From an uncultured Porphyromonadaceae bacterium (GTDB lineage Bacteria; Bacteroidota; Bacteroidia; Bacteroidales; Muribaculaceae), in NCBI GenBank assembly GCA_900541865.1, contig UQLO01000010.1, positions 1-64,000 of the forward strand: 64,000 bases of DNA, written 5' to 3'. Numbering within the stretch: position 1 is the stretch's first letter; every line of letters starts with the position of its first letter. Below, one piece after another: positions 35,376-44,827 of the stretch. A program made the translations under genes and the position numbers. A model generated the notes under the pieces. It was not told where the DNA came from and ran no database searches. It saw nothing but the letters and a program-made list of their open reading frames with translations.

Positions 35376-36662
35376 TCAGTTGGCGTAGAAGCTGAGTATG
35401 CGGCAGCGGAGTATGAACTGGTAGCGGGCATGCACGGCATCGGCCATGGCGTTGGTGTAGTCGCTCTTGGCTTTTTCGAGCTCAGTGGCGTTTGCCCGAC
35501 CGTTTTCGTACTTTATGGTCATGGCCTCGTAGGCTCGGCGCGAGCTTTCGAGGGCATCGGCGGTCGCGGTGCGCTGCCGGAGTGCACCGACAGCCTGCGT
35601 ATGGGCCTGGCAGATAGCCTTGTAGAGCTGCTGGCGGGCATCGTCGAGCTGGAGGCGGGCGCTTTCGGCGTTTATGCGGGCGCGGCGCACGCTGTTGCGG
35701 GTGCTGAAAGCGTCGAAGATGGGCACGCTGAGGCTGAACCCTACGCTTTGGGCGAAGTTATGACGCATCTGGCCGCCGAAGCTTTCGTTTTGGAAACCGT
35801 TTGTGTGGTAATAGTTTGTGGAGATGCCTGCGTTGAAGCTGAGGGTTGGAATCCAACCCGTTTTGGCCAGGGCGACATTCTTTTCGGCGGCCACGCTCTG
35901 CAGCGAAGCGGCGCGCAGGCGGTGGTTGGCGGCCAAGGCTCGGGAGTAGACGTCGTCGACGCTCATCAGCGGGGGCAGCGAGTCGTTCAGCGGTGCGATG
36001 GCGAAGGGCACATCGGCGTCGAGGTTGAGAAGCTGACGCAGGTCGAGCATGGCCAATGTGCTGTCGTTGACGGCATTGACGAGCGAAAGCTCATCCTGGC
36101 TCAAAGTGGCGCGCCCCTGAAAGAGGTCGAGTTCGGGCAGACGGCCGGCATCGACGAGCTCGGTGGTGCGGTCGAGGTCGCGGCGGCTCATAGCGACGCG
36201 TTCTCGGGCCACCTGGCATAGCTCGGCCGTGTAGAGCGCCTGAAGATACCCGGCGATGACATTGAGCGTCACGTCCTCGCGGGCAGCCTCAGCTTCCTCG
36301 AGGGTAGCGGCCAGAGAGGCCTTGGCGTAGTCGAGGCGGCGTATTCCCGCCAGGCCTTGGAAGATGGGCAGATTCAGGCTCGCTCCGGCGCCGAAGGCCG
36401 ACGTATTGCGGTCGGCGTAGGTATTGTCCATGGTCAGGGCTCGGCCGAAGCTGAAACTTTGGCTGGCATATCCGCTGAGGGTCGGCAGAAAGCGGTTTCG
36501 GGCGTCGTCGACGTCGAGATTGGCCGTCTGATTGTTGAGCATGCGCGAGCGCACGTCGATATTATGGCTCACGGCGTGGTCCACGCAGTCCTCGAGCGAC
36601 CACTGCCGGGCGGCTCCCGAAAGAGCTACTCCGACAAGAAGTGCAGATACTAAGAGTCTCAT
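35376..36662 (-). CDS. TolC family outer-membrane efflux protein
   Basis: 428 residues with a signal peptide (about 1-18). 'QWSLEDCVDHAVSHNIDV' opens the first OEP repeat, and 'VYSRALAANHRLRAASLQS' (near 240) the second; each holds long helices with heptad patterns. The product would form the trimeric outer-membrane channel of the exporter encoded just upstream. Last of five genes on the minus strand, 2 bases after the adaptor gene. Confidence 0.92.
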   Translation of the reverse strand: MRLLVSALLVGVALSGAARQWSLEDCVDHAVSHNIDVRSRMLNNQTANLDVDDARNRFLPTLSGYASQSFSFGRALTMDNTYADRNTSAFGAGASLNLPIFQGLAGIRRLDYAKASLAATLEEAEAAREDVTLNVIAGYLQALYTAELCQVARERVAMSRRDLDRTTELVDAGRLPELDLFQGRATLSQDELSLVNAVNDSTLAMLDLRQLLNLDADVPFAIAPLNDSLPPLMSVDDVYSRALAANHRLRAASLQSVAAEKNVALAKTGWIPTLSFNAGISTNYYHTNGFQNESFGGQMRHNFAQSVGFSLSVPIFDAFSTRNSVRRARINAESARLQLDDARQQLYKAICQAHTQAVGALRQRTATADALESSRRAYEAMTIKYENGRANATELEKAKSDYTNAMADAVHARYQFILRCRILSFYAN

Positions 36663-36664
36663 TG

Positions 36665-37771
36665 TCAGTTGCGGATTAGTTCGCCGCGGAGCACGGCAGT
36701 TGAATCGATACCGGAGTTTACCACGATGTTTATGCCGTCGCTCAGGCCTGTGGTGATTGCGGTGCGGTTGAAAACCGGGGGCTCGGCCAGACTGTCGGCC
36801 AGCACATAGACGAAGGTGCTGTCGCCGCGAAATTCAACGACGCTTTCGGGCACCGTCAGGGCACTGCGGGCGCTTGAGAGGGCCACAGAGGCGTTGGCGC
36901 TGTAGCCGGAGCGCAGATCGGCGATGCCGGCGACATCGAGGGCAGCCTTGATTTCGAAAGTGTTGGCGCCACCGGAGTCAGTACCCTTGGGGGCTATGTA
37001 CTCAATTATGGCGGTCGGCGAAAGCTCGGGACGCGCACCGATGGAGATGTTCATCGGCATGCCCACGCGCAGCAGGCCTACCTCGGTTTCGTCGACCTTG
37101 CCCTTGAAGATGAGGTTGCTCATATCGGCCACGGTGGCTATGGTGGTGCCGTCGTTGAAGGTATTGGACTGAATGACCGAGGAGCCGACCTTGACGGGCA
37201 CGTCGAGCACCAGGCCGGTGATGGTTGCGCGCACCATAGTGTTGCTCTCGGAAGCGTTGTAGCGGCTTACGCCGTCGCGCACAATCTCGAGGGCATCTCG
37301 GGCGCCGTCGACCTCCTCAATGGCTTTGCGGAGGTCGCGCTCGGAGCTTTCGTACTCCTCGCGGGATATTACGCGCCGGGCGTAGAGCACGCTGTCGCGG
37401 CTGAATTTGGTGCGCGTGTTGGCAAGCTCTATGTTGGCCACATTCAGACGGTTCTGCGCCGACGACAGCGAGGACGCCTCCGGGACAACCTGGATGCGGG
37501 CAATGACGTCGCCGGCGGAAACCTGCTCGCCCGGCTGGGCAAGAATCTCGGTTATGATGCCCGAAATCTGTGGTTTGATTTCTATTTCGTCGCGCGGCTC
37601 TATTTTGCCCGTCAGAACGGTTGTTTTTTCGATGTCGCGCACGCCGGGACGAACCGTGGCGTATGAGTCGGGCTTTTCGACCGAGTTGCGGTAGAGAAAG
37701 AAGAACGTGCCCACAAAGACTGCGGCGGCAAGCACCCAAAGGAGGATTTTGAAGAACTTTTTCATATTCAT
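36665..37771 (-). CDS. HlyD/MacA-type periplasmic adaptor
   Basis: 368 residues. One N-terminal membrane anchor ('FFKILLWVLAAAVFVGTFFF', 5-24). 'TVLTGKIEPRDEIEIKPQ' and 'GIITEILAQPGEQVSAGDVI' form the lipoyl-like half; a coiled coil follows (about 100-165); 'VRATITGLVLDVPVKVGSSV' is the second lipoyl half, then the beta-barrel domain. It would bridge the MacB-like permeases and the TolC-like channel. Its ATG overlaps the stop of the permease gene (ATGA). Confidence 0.92.
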   Translation of the reverse strand: MNMKKFFKILLWVLAAAVFVGTFFFLYRNSVEKPDSYATVRPGVRDIEKTTVLTGKIEPRDEIEIKPQISGIITEILAQPGEQVSAGDVIARIQVVPEASSLSSAQNRLNVANIELANTRTKFSRDSVLYARRVISREEYESSERDLRKAIEEVDGARDALEIVRDGVSRYNASESNTMVRATITGLVLDVPVKVGSSVIQSNTFNDGTTIATVADMSNLIFKGKVDETEVGLLRVGMPMNISIGARPELSPTAIIEYIAPKGTDSGGANTFEIKAALDVAGIADLRSGYSANASVALSSARSALTVPESVVEFRGDSTFVYVLADSLAEPPVFNRTAITTGLSDGINIVVNSGIDSTAVLRGELIRN

Positions 37772-39018
37772 GAGCGAGCGCGGAGCGCTTCGATTGGTTT
37801 AATTTTAAGAGCTTTGATTGCGGGGAGTGTGCCGGCAAGCGAACCCAGCACGATGAAGGTGAACAGGATTCCGACTGCGCGGCCGAAACTGATTTGGAAG
37901 CCGGCCGGAGGCAGCATAGGCACGGCCGTCATAGTGTCGGCCACACCGAGGACGCCAGCTGCGAAGCACACACCTGCCGTTCCGGCCACCACAGTGAGCA
38001 GTATGCTCTCGCTGAGCACCTGGATGGTAATGTCGGCCGGCCGGGCGCCTATTGCGCGGCGCACGCCGAACTCATGGGTGCGCTCCTTTACGACAATCCA
38101 CATGATGTTTCCCACGCCGATGACACCGGCCAGCAACGAGGCCAGGCCCACGAAGATGGCCAGAATGGTGATTCCGAGAAAGAGGTTGTTGATCATGTCG
38201 AACATCTCGGAGATGTCGTTGAACCAGAATGCGCTGTCGTCGTCGGGATGGATGGTATGGCGCGTGGAGAGCACACGGCGTATGGCCGGCTCGCTCTCGG
38301 AGGGCTTGTAGCCCGGCTTGGAGGTGTAGGATATGAAATGCACCGTAGTGCCCTGATTGAAGGCGCGCCGTGCCGTGGAGCCCGGTATGAGCACGCTCTC
38401 GTCGACGCGGCCGCCTATGCTGGCCTCGCTGAGCTGCCCGGCCACGCCGACAACGGTGAAGTGTATGCCGTTGAGGTTCACACCCCGGCCGATGGGGTCG
38501 GAATGTGGAAAAAGCTCGTTGGCGACATTTTTGCCCAGGATGGCCACCTTGCGTGAGCCGGCCACGTCGGAGGAGTTGATATATCGTCCGCCGAAAAGCA
38601 CCAGCGTCTGCACGTGGAAATAGTCGTCGTCGACGCCCATGCCGTAGATTGATTTGCTTCGCGTTCCGGCGGTGGCCGTCACGCTGATGTGGTTTATGCC
38701 GGTTATGCGGTCTAATTTGGGCGTGGCGCTGCGCAGAGCCTCCAGGTCGCTTTCGTTGAGCTCCCAGCCCGTGCCTTTGCCGAACCCGCGGTAAGGTATG
38801 CTGCGGTTGCCCGATGCCATGAAGCCCATATTGGTGGCCATGCCGGCGAAGTTGCGGCTCATCACGCCCTTGAAGCCGTCGGCGCCGCCCCAAAGCATGG
38901 CCAGCATGGCCGTGCCCCAGAAAATGCCGAAGGCAGTAAGGAAGGTGCGCGTTTTGTTGCGCGCCAGAGTGGCGCCTATCTCGCGCCAGTTTTCGGGGTC
39001 GAGGATCTGCAGTTTCAT
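37768..39018 (-). CDS. MacB-like ABC transporter permease (second)
   Basis: 416 residues. One N-terminal membrane segment ('FLTAFGIFWGTAMLAMLWGG'), a large periplasmic MacB_PCD domain (about 50-270), then three membrane segments carrying FtsX signatures ('VKERTHEFGVRRAIGARPAD'). The order matches the MacB fold without the fused ATPase. It starts one base into the stop of the first permease gene (shared base 39018), so the two permeases are translated together and probably form a heterodimer. The substrate is unknown: a drug, peptide or lipid. Confidence 0.92.
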   Translation of the reverse strand: MKLQILDPENWREIGATLARNKTRTFLTAFGIFWGTAMLAMLWGGADGFKGVMSRNFAGMATNMGFMASGNRSIPYRGFGKGTGWELNESDLEALRSATPKLDRITGINHISVTATAGTRSKSIYGMGVDDDYFHVQTLVLFGGRYINSSDVAGSRKVAILGKNVANELFPHSDPIGRGVNLNGIHFTVVGVAGQLSEASIGGRVDESVLIPGSTARRAFNQGTTVHFISYTSKPGYKPSESEPAIRRVLSTRHTIHPDDDSAFWFNDISEMFDMINNLFLGITILAIFVGLASLLAGVIGVGNIMWIVVKERTHEFGVRRAIGARPADITIQVLSESILLTVVAGTAGVCFAAGVLGVADTMTAVPMLPPAGFQISFGRAVGILFTFIVLGSLAGTLPAIKALKIKPIEALRARS

Positions 39019-40238
39019 TATTCGTCGCGCAGCGCTTCTACGGGTTTGACTTTAAGTGCCTTCAGGGCCGGGAAGAGACCGGCCAGTGCGCCGGCCACGA
39101 TGAGTGTTATGGTGATTTCGACGGCTATGGAGATATCTACCGTCGGATTCTGAATCTCACGCGCCGTGGCGAACACCACGTCGAGAATCTGGAGGATCAC
39201 CATGCCGGCGAAGACGCCCGCATAGCCGAAAATCGCCGTGATGGCGACGCCCTCGGCCAGAATTTGGAAGAGGATGGAGGCCGGGCGGGCGCCGATTGCT
39301 CGGCGTATGCCGATTTCGTGGGTACGCTCGCGCACCGACACGAACATTATGTTGCTCACCCCGACAATGCCCGTCAGCAGCGAAAACAGGCCTATCACCC
39401 ACACGGCCAGAGTGAGATACCCCATTGCGGCGTTGGAGGAGAAGTAGTTCGACAGCGAATTCCACACCCACAGGGCGCTCCGGTCGTCGGGATGGAATTC
39501 GTGGGTGCGGGCCAGGGTTCGGCGCACCTCGTTTTCGAGGGTGTCGGCGGCGGCCTGGTTGTCGATGTCCTGAATGCGCACGTTGAGCTTGTCGACGTCG
39601 TTGTTGTTGCCTGTGATGGCCTTATAGGTCGTGTAGGGCACGTAGGTTACGGAGCGCCAGTTGTGGCGGTAGACGCCCACCACGGTCCATGCGAGGCCCA
39701 TTGTGGTTACGGTGCGACCCACCACGGAGTCGGAGCTTCCGAAGAGAATGCGTGCATTGCGCTCGGCAAGCACTATCGAGCGGCGCCGTTCGGCGATGTC
39801 GCGGTCGTTGATCTGTCGGCCGGCTATGAATACATTGCCGTTGTCGTCGTCGAGGCTCTCGGGGTAGATGGCCGAGAAGGAGTTTCTGGAACCCCTCGGC
39901 CCGACAACCGCCGAGTCGACGCTGGCAAGAGGATACACTCCGGGCACGTTGGCGTGGTGCTCGCGCACGATAGCGTCGCGGTCGGTCGACTCGAGCTGAA
40001 TCCATCGGCCGTCGGAGTAGCCGCGGTAGGCCTTGGAGGTTATGCCGCCCCACACTTCGATGAGGTTGTTGCTGCCTGCGCTGCCCATATTGCTGCGGAA
40101 GCCGTTGGTGACGCCGCGGGCCACTCCCAGCAGCAGGATGAGCATGAACACGCCCCAGGCCACGGAAATTCCCGTCAGGAAAGTCCTCAGGCGGTTGCTT
40201 CGCAGGGTCTGGCGTATTTCGGCAATGAGGTCGAACAT
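39018..40238 (-). CDS. MacB-like ABC transporter permease (first)
   Basis: 406 residues with the same plan as its neighbour: membrane segment 'FLTGISVAWGVFMLILLLGV', periplasmic domain, then 'VRERTHEIGIRRAIGARPAS' and three membrane segments at the C-terminus. The start codon (ATG at 40238) lies 10 bases after the ATPase gene. Two distinct permeases with one ATPase is the usual Bacteroidetes layout of this exporter. Confidence 0.92.
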   Translation of the reverse strand: MFDLIAEIRQTLRSNRLRTFLTGISVAWGVFMLILLLGVARGVTNGFRSNMGSAGSNNLIEVWGGITSKAYRGYSDGRWIQLESTDRDAIVREHHANVPGVYPLASVDSAVVGPRGSRNSFSAIYPESLDDDNGNVFIAGRQINDRDIAERRRSIVLAERNARILFGSSDSVVGRTVTTMGLAWTVVGVYRHNWRSVTYVPYTTYKAITGNNNDVDKLNVRIQDIDNQAAADTLENEVRRTLARTHEFHPDDRSALWVWNSLSNYFSSNAAMGYLTLAVWVIGLFSLLTGIVGVSNIMFVSVRERTHEIGIRRAIGARPASILFQILAEGVAITAIFGYAGVFAGMVILQILDVVFATAREIQNPTVDISIAVEITITLIVAGALAGLFPALKALKVKPVEALRDE

Positions 40239-40248
40239 AGATGCTGGT

Positions 40249-40908
40249 TCATTCTACTATTTCGCCGTCGGCGATGCGGATAATGCGGTTAGTGGCCGCT
40301 CCGACGGCGGGGTCGTGGGTGACAATCACGGTGGTCATGCCCTCGGCGTTAAGCTGCCGGAAGATTTCCATCACATCCTTCGACGTATGCGAATCGAGTG
40401 CGCCGGTGGGTTCGTCGGCAAGGATGATGCTGGGGTTTGTCACCAAGGCGCGGGCAATGGCCACACGCTGCTTCTGGCCGCCGGAGAGCTCGCCCGGCAG
40501 GTGCAGGGCGCGGTCGGCCAGCCCGAGGCGCTCAAGCTGCTCCATGGCCATGGCGTTGCGTTTGCGGCGCCCCACGCCCTGATAGTAGAGCGGCAGGGCA
40601 ACGTTTTCCATCGCATTCTTATAGCCGATGAGGTTGAAGCTCTGGAACACAAAGCCTATCTTGCGGTTGCGGATATCTGCGGCCCGGTTTTCGCTCAGGT
40701 CGCGGATGGGTATGCCGTCGAGCACATATTCCCCGCTGTCGTAGCCGTCGAGTATGCCTAAAATATTGAGCATGGTCGACTTGCCGGAGCCCGACGAGCC
40801 CATTATGCTCACCAGCTCGCCCCGCTCGATGTGGAGGTTGATGTCCTTCAGAGCGTGCACCGGAACGGCACCGGGATATGTCTTGTTGAGGTCTTTCAGA
40901 GTTATCAT
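40249..40908 (-). CDS. MacB/LolD-type ABC transporter ATP-binding protein
   Basis: 219 residues. Walker A 'GSSGSGKST' (37-45), Q-loop 'VFQSFNLIG', signature 'LSGGQKQRVAIARAL' (141-155), Walker B 'IILADEPTGALDS' (161-173) and the H-loop 'VIVTHD' are intact. It drives the two permeases that follow, powering export through the adaptor and the TolC-like channel. First gene of the exporter operon. No TAnnTTTG box is visible upstream on this strand. Confidence 0.94.
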   Translation of the reverse strand: MITLKDLNKTYPGAVPVHALKDINLHIERGELVSIMGSSGSGKSTMLNILGILDGYDSGEYVLDGIPIRDLSENRAADIRNRKIGFVFQSFNLIGYKNAMENVALPLYYQGVGRRKRNAMAMEQLERLGLADRALHLPGELSGGQKQRVAIARALVTNPSIILADEPTGALDSHTSKDVMEIFRQLNAEGMTTVIVTHDPAVGAATNRIIRIADGEIVE

Positions 40909-41014
40909 ACACTCATAAGACGCAGTGCGCTGCCAGGAGTTACAGACGGCGGCGGAGAAATGTGTTAATAGTTGTTAAATGGTGCGCCGCGTTCCTTTTC
41001 CGGGGATTTTTGAG

Positions 41015-41022
41015 TACTTTTG
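41015..41022 (+). promoter_or_regulatory. -7 promoter box for the flippase operon
   Basis: TACTTTTG matches TAnnTTTG, 20 bases before the ATG at 41043. The -33 region only offers a T-rich stretch (40996-40999). Confidence 0.6.
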
Positions 41023-41042
41023 CAGTTTAAAACAAAACAACG

Positions 41043-42566
41043 ATGGCCGGAATAAAAAGTCTTGTAAAGGATACAGCGGTCTACGGGCTGAGCTCCATCG
41101 TGGGGCGCTTTCTCAACTGGATGCTCGTGCCGCTCTACACCATCTGCTTCCCCGTTGCGGAGTATGGCGTGGTCACCTTCGTCTACTCGGTAGTGGCTCT
41201 GGTGATGGTGATTCTGACGTACGGGCTCGAAACGGGTTTCTTCCGCTTCGCCAACCACGAGAAGTGGAAAGACCCCATGGAGGTATACTCCACGGCGCTG
41301 CTCTCGCTGATGACGACCTCGACGGTCTTCGTGGTGCTGGTGGCAGTCTTTCTGCACCCGGTGACTCACTGGATGGAGTGCGACGGCCATCCGGCCTACG
41401 TGATGATAATGGCCGTCTGCGTGGCTCTGGACGTGGTGATGACTATCCCCTACTCCTACCTCCGCTTCCGGGGGCGCTCCTGGCGCTTTGCCACCCTGCG
41501 CTTGGTCAACATCGGCATCAACATCGGCCTCAACCTCTTCTTCATCCTGCTCTGCCCCTGGCTCCATACCCACCATCCGGGAGCCGTGGCATGGTTCTAC
41601 CGCCCCGACTTCGGCATAGGATATATCTTTCTGGCAAATCTCATCGCTTCGGCAGTCAACATGCTGATGCTCATCCCCGAGCTGCGAGGATTCCCCTACC
41701 GCTTCAACCTCGAGCTATGGCGGCAGATGATGGCCTACTCGCTGCCGCTGCTGGTGCTCGGAGTGGCCGGAATAATGAATCAGACCATCGACAAAATTCT
41801 CTACCCCTCGCTGGTGAGCGACCCCGCCGAGGCAATGTACGGGCTGGGCATCTACGGGGCAAACTATAAAATCGCCGTTATCCTGCTTGTGTTCCTGCAG
41901 GCCTTCCGCTTTGCCTACGAGCCTTTTATCTTTGCCCGAAACCGCGAGGCGGGCGACGGCAAGCTGCAGGCCTACCGCGACGCCATGAAGTACTTCGTCA
42001 TCTTCGCCCTTTTCATCTACCTGGGCGTGATGTACTATCTGGACGTGCTGCGCTACTTCATTTCGCCGCGCTACTTCAGCGGCCTCAAGGTGGTACCCAT
42101 AGTGATGCTAGCCGAGCTTTTCTTCGGCATTTTCTTCAACCTGTCGGTGTGGTACAAACTTACGGATCGCACCATGTACGGCGCCTGGTTTTCGCTGCTG
42201 GGCCTGGCGGTGACCGTGACGCTCAACGTCATCCTGGTGCCCCGGATGGGATATATGGGCTGCGCCGTGGCCGCTCTGGCCAGCTACACTACTATGATGG
42301 TGGTTAGCTACCTTATCGGCAACCGAAAGTATCCCATCGGCTACCCGATGTGGCGAATAGGCTTCTACTTCGCTGTGGCCGCTTTCCTTTATTATATAGG
42401 TGTGATTCTGATGCCCGAATTCGGCTGGCCTCATGCCCTGAACGCCTCCGTGCGGGCGCTGCTGCTGATTTTCTATGTCGGCATGGTAATCAAGGTTGAG
42501 CGCATCGACGCCGCCGACGTGCTTCCGCGCCGCTTCCGCAAAAAAGCCGATGGAACTGATCGTTAA
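41043..42566 (+). CDS. Polysaccharide flippase (Wzx/MATE-like)
   Basis: 507 residues with 12-14 hydrophobic segments. 'LVKDTAVYGLSSIVGRFLNW' and 'VPLYTICFPVAEYGVVTFV' are the opening of the oligosaccharide-flippase family, and 'LPLLVLGVAGIMNQTIDKIL' (near 232-251) starts the second half. It would move lipid-linked sugar units across the inner membrane. It overlaps the glycosyltransferase gene by 17 bases. Other polymer-assembly genes (Wzy, Wzz) are not in this window. Confidence 0.9.
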   Translation: MAGIKSLVKDTAVYGLSSIVGRFLNWMLVPLYTICFPVAEYGVVTFVYSVVALVMVILTYGLETGFFRFANHEKWKDPMEVYSTALLSLMTTSTVFVVLVAVFLHPVTHWMECDGHPAYVMIMAVCVALDVVMTIPYSYLRFRGRSWRFATLRLVNIGINIGLNLFFILLCPWLHTHHPGAVAWFYRPDFGIGYIFLANLIASAVNMLMLIPELRGFPYRFNLELWRQMMAYSLPLLVLGVAGIMNQTIDKILYPSLVSDPAEAMYGLGIYGANYKIAVILLVFLQAFRFAYEPFIFARNREAGDGKLQAYRDAMKYFVIFALFIYLGVMYYLDVLRYFISPRYFSGLKVVPIVMLAELFFGIFFNLSVWYKLTDRTMYGAWFSLLGLAVTVTLNVILVPRMGYMGCAVAALASYTTMMVVSYLIGNRKYPIGYPMWRIGFYFAVAAFLYYIGVILMPEFGWPHALNASVRALLLIFYVGMVIKVERIDAADVLPRRFRKKADGTDR

Positions 42567-43779
42567 CCACAGCGATGTACGCGGCGGCAGCTCAGTGGTA
42601 AGCCGCCGGCTGATGGACGCCATGCGCGCCGCCGGGCGCGACGCGCGTATGCTCACCGTGCACCGCGCCGACACCGCCTGCGAGGCCATAGCGGCCGCCG
42701 CTCCGTCATGGCGAGCCCGGATTCCCTTCGCCGCAGAGCATCTGCGCATACTGGCGGGTTGCCGGGGCAATCGCTCCAATCTTTTCAAACTATCAACCGG
42801 CTCCGACGGCCTGCCCCTCCATCGCCACCCGCTTGTGCGCCAAGCCGACACCATTCTGCTCAACTGGGTCAACCAAGGCATGCTCTCGCTCGACGAAATA
42901 GGCCGCATAGCCGCCGACGGCAAGCGCATTGTCTGGACGATGCACGACATGTGGAACGCTGTCGGCATCTGCCACCACGCCGGCGACTGCACACGCTGGC
43001 AGCGCCCCCAAGGCTGCTCCGAATGCCCTATGCTGGGCCGCGGCGCCGGAGTCGGCGACCTGTCGGCGCGCACATGGCGCCGCAAGCGCGAGCTCTACAC
43101 GTCCGTGCCCATTACCTTCGTGGCCGTCAGCAACTGGCTGGCCGACATATGCCGCCGCAGCCCGCTCATGGAGGGCTGCCGGGTGGAGGTCATTCCCAAT
43201 GCATTCCCGGTGGAAAGGTTCCGCACGGTGCCGCGCCGCAGCCGCGCCGAGCTCGGTCTGCCCGAGGGTGCTCCTCTGGTGGTGATGGGCGCAGCCCGAC
43301 TCGACGACCCCATCAAAGGTCTCAACTACGCCGTGGAGGCCCTCAACGCCGTGGCCGACACGGGCGCACACGCCGTTTTCTTCGGCGCTATCCGCGACCC
43401 CGGCGCTCTGGCCGGCCTACGCATGCCCCACACTATGCTCGGCACCATTGCCGACGGCGACGTCCTGGCCGATGTCTATGCCCACTCGGCCGCTGTGCTT
43501 TCGTCGTCGCTGTGGGAAACGCTGCCCGGCACTCTTGTCGAGGCCCAGGCTTCGGGGGCATATCCGGTGGCATTCGACCGGGGCGGACAGGGCGACATCA
43601 TCACCGGCCCGGAGACGGGATGGTTGGCGCCGTGGCCCGACACGACGGCTCTGGCCGACGGCCTGCGCCACGCACTGACGCAGCATCCCGACCGCGAGGC
43701 CCTCAGGGCGGCTGCAAAGCGCTTTGCAGCACCGGAAATAGCCCGGCGCTACGTGGAGCTGATCACTACGCTGAGGTGA
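42550..43779 (+). CDS. Family 4 glycosyltransferase
   Basis: 409 residues from ATG 42550, where 'MELIVNHSDVRGGSSVVSRRL' gives the GT-B opening; an earlier in-frame start at 42496 would add 18 residues inside the flippase. 'VWTMHDMWNAVGICHHAGDC' and 'CSECPML' (Cys-rich, perhaps a structural zinc site) are typical of the WcaC-like subgroup. 'GAARLDDPIKGLNYAVEAL' and 'SLWETLPGTLVEAQASG' carry the EX7E donor motif. It acts with the flippase on a surface glycan. Its 3' end overlaps the convergent PPTase gene by 31 bases. Confidence 0.88.
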   Translation: MELIVNHSDVRGGSSVVSRRLMDAMRAAGRDARMLTVHRADTACEAIAAAAPSWRARIPFAAEHLRILAGCRGNRSNLFKLSTGSDGLPLHRHPLVRQADTILLNWVNQGMLSLDEIGRIAADGKRIVWTMHDMWNAVGICHHAGDCTRWQRPQGCSECPMLGRGAGVGDLSARTWRRKRELYTSVPITFVAVSNWLADICRRSPLMEGCRVEVIPNAFPVERFRTVPRRSRAELGLPEGAPLVVMGAARLDDPIKGLNYAVEALNAVADTGAHAVFFGAIRDPGALAGLRMPHTMLGTIADGDVLADVYAHSAAVLSSSLWETLPGTLVEAQASGAYPVAFDRGGQGDIITGPETGWLAPWPDTTALADGLRHALTQHPDREALRAAAKRFAAPEIARRYVELITTLR

Positions 43780-44279
43780 GTGAGGGCGGCATCGGGATGG
43801 GGGCCGCTGTAGACTATTGTGTAAGGGATCCGCTCCGGCGGAAGCAGCATTTCGGTGGCCGGTGTGCCCGGTCGCAGCGCCTTGAATGCCGCCTCCTTCA
43901 GCGTCCAGGCCCGCAGCAGGTCGGCCAGGGTGGGATAGAGGGCGCGTTCGGCCTCGGTCAGAAAGCGGGGGCCTACGCGCAGTAGGGCCGCGCGGGGTTC
44001 CTCGATGTCGATACCCACGGCGACGTCGGCAACGGCCAGTGCGGCCATACGCGTGCTGTGGCTGACCGAAACGCAAACGTCCGGATGGCGCTCGAGCACA
44101 GGGGAACCGTCGGCGCGGTGGCCGAGCCTCTCGTCAGGCCCGAAAGCATGGCGCACCAGGGCTTCCACAGCAGCACGCTCGCGGCGTCGGGCGTCGGCGC
44201 GACTGTTGGCGGCGGTGGGTTCTTCGAGGGCTATGCTGTAGACCGTCACCGGGCCATATATATTGGTGCTTATCGGCAT
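43749..44279 (-). CDS. 4'-phosphopantetheinyl transferase
   Basis: 176 residues, Sfp/AcpT superfamily. It transfers phosphopantetheine from CoA to a carrier-protein serine. 'HSTRMAALAVADVAVGIDIEE' holds the metal Asp91 and Glu93, and 'WTLKEAAFK' (125-133) the catalytic Glu129/Lys133. It starts 10 bases inside the gldD gene, so the two are co-transcribed. Which carrier it serves, fatty acid or secondary metabolite, is not shown; no PKS or NRPS gene is present. Confidence 0.9.
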   Translation of the reverse strand: MPISTNIYGPVTVYSIALEEPTAANSRADARRRERAAVEALVRHAFGPDERLGHRADGSPVLERHPDVCVSVSHSTRMAALAVADVAVGIDIEEPRAALLRVGPRFLTEAERALYPTLADLLRAWTLKEAAFKALRPGTPATEMLLPPERIPYTIVYSGPHPDAALTHLSVVISST

Positions 44280-44827
44280 CGGCTCAGAGAGTTGAGGGTG
44301 AGCAGGAGCTGGCGGCGAAGGTCGGCGACGGCCGCTGCGGCGGAGTCGGCCGGCACCACCGGGCCCGTAATTGCCACTGCGCCGGATATGAAGGTGCCCG
44401 ACGAGTCGGTGGCCATGAACTGCAGGGGCACGGGCGACGGCTCCAGCGACTCCACAAGGCGGACGGCGAAACCTCCAGGCGTGTTGAAGTCGCTCACCTC
44501 GGCCGCACCGGGGAGGTTGAGTGCGATACGCTCGGTGCGGTTCTCCATAGCCTCAGTCAAAGCGCGGGCATCGGCAGGATGCGCCACCGAAAGATGGAGG
44601 GTGGCGCGGTGGCGCCCGAAGGCGGCGTCGAGCCAGTCGGCGCGGGGTGCGGTGCGCACGGCCTCGGCGCTCACGCCAATGCTAACACCCGCTATGGTGC
44701 ACGTGGCCAGGGAGTCGGCATAGGCCTCCACACGGGCAAAGCCACGCGGACGGGGCACCGGAGGGGCACTCTGCGAGCATGCGCCCATGAGTGCCGCTAC
44801 GGCAGCGGCGGCAAGGAGTTTTTTCAT
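44270..44827 (-). CDS. gldD: GldD-like lipoprotein
   Basis: 185 residues. Lipoprotein signal 'MKKLLAAAAVAALMGAC' with Cys17. 'PRPRGFARVEAY' is the conserved GldD opening, and the end 'LRRQLLLTLNSL' fits the family. It overlaps gldE by 4 bases (ATGA). In gliding flavobacteria GldD and GldE are needed for motility and type IX secretion; in gut Bacteroidales the pair is kept without gliding and its role is unclear. Assignment rests on the motif plus the gldE neighbour. Confidence 0.8.
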   Translation of the reverse strand: MKKLLAAAAVAALMGACSQSAPPVPRPRGFARVEAYADSLATCTIAGVSIGVSAEAVRTAPRADWLDAAFGRHRATLHLSVAHPADARALTEAMENRTERIALNLPGAAEVSDFNTPGGFAVRLVESLEPSPVPLQFMATDSSGTFISGAVAITGPVVPADSAAAAVADLRRQLLLTLNSLSRCR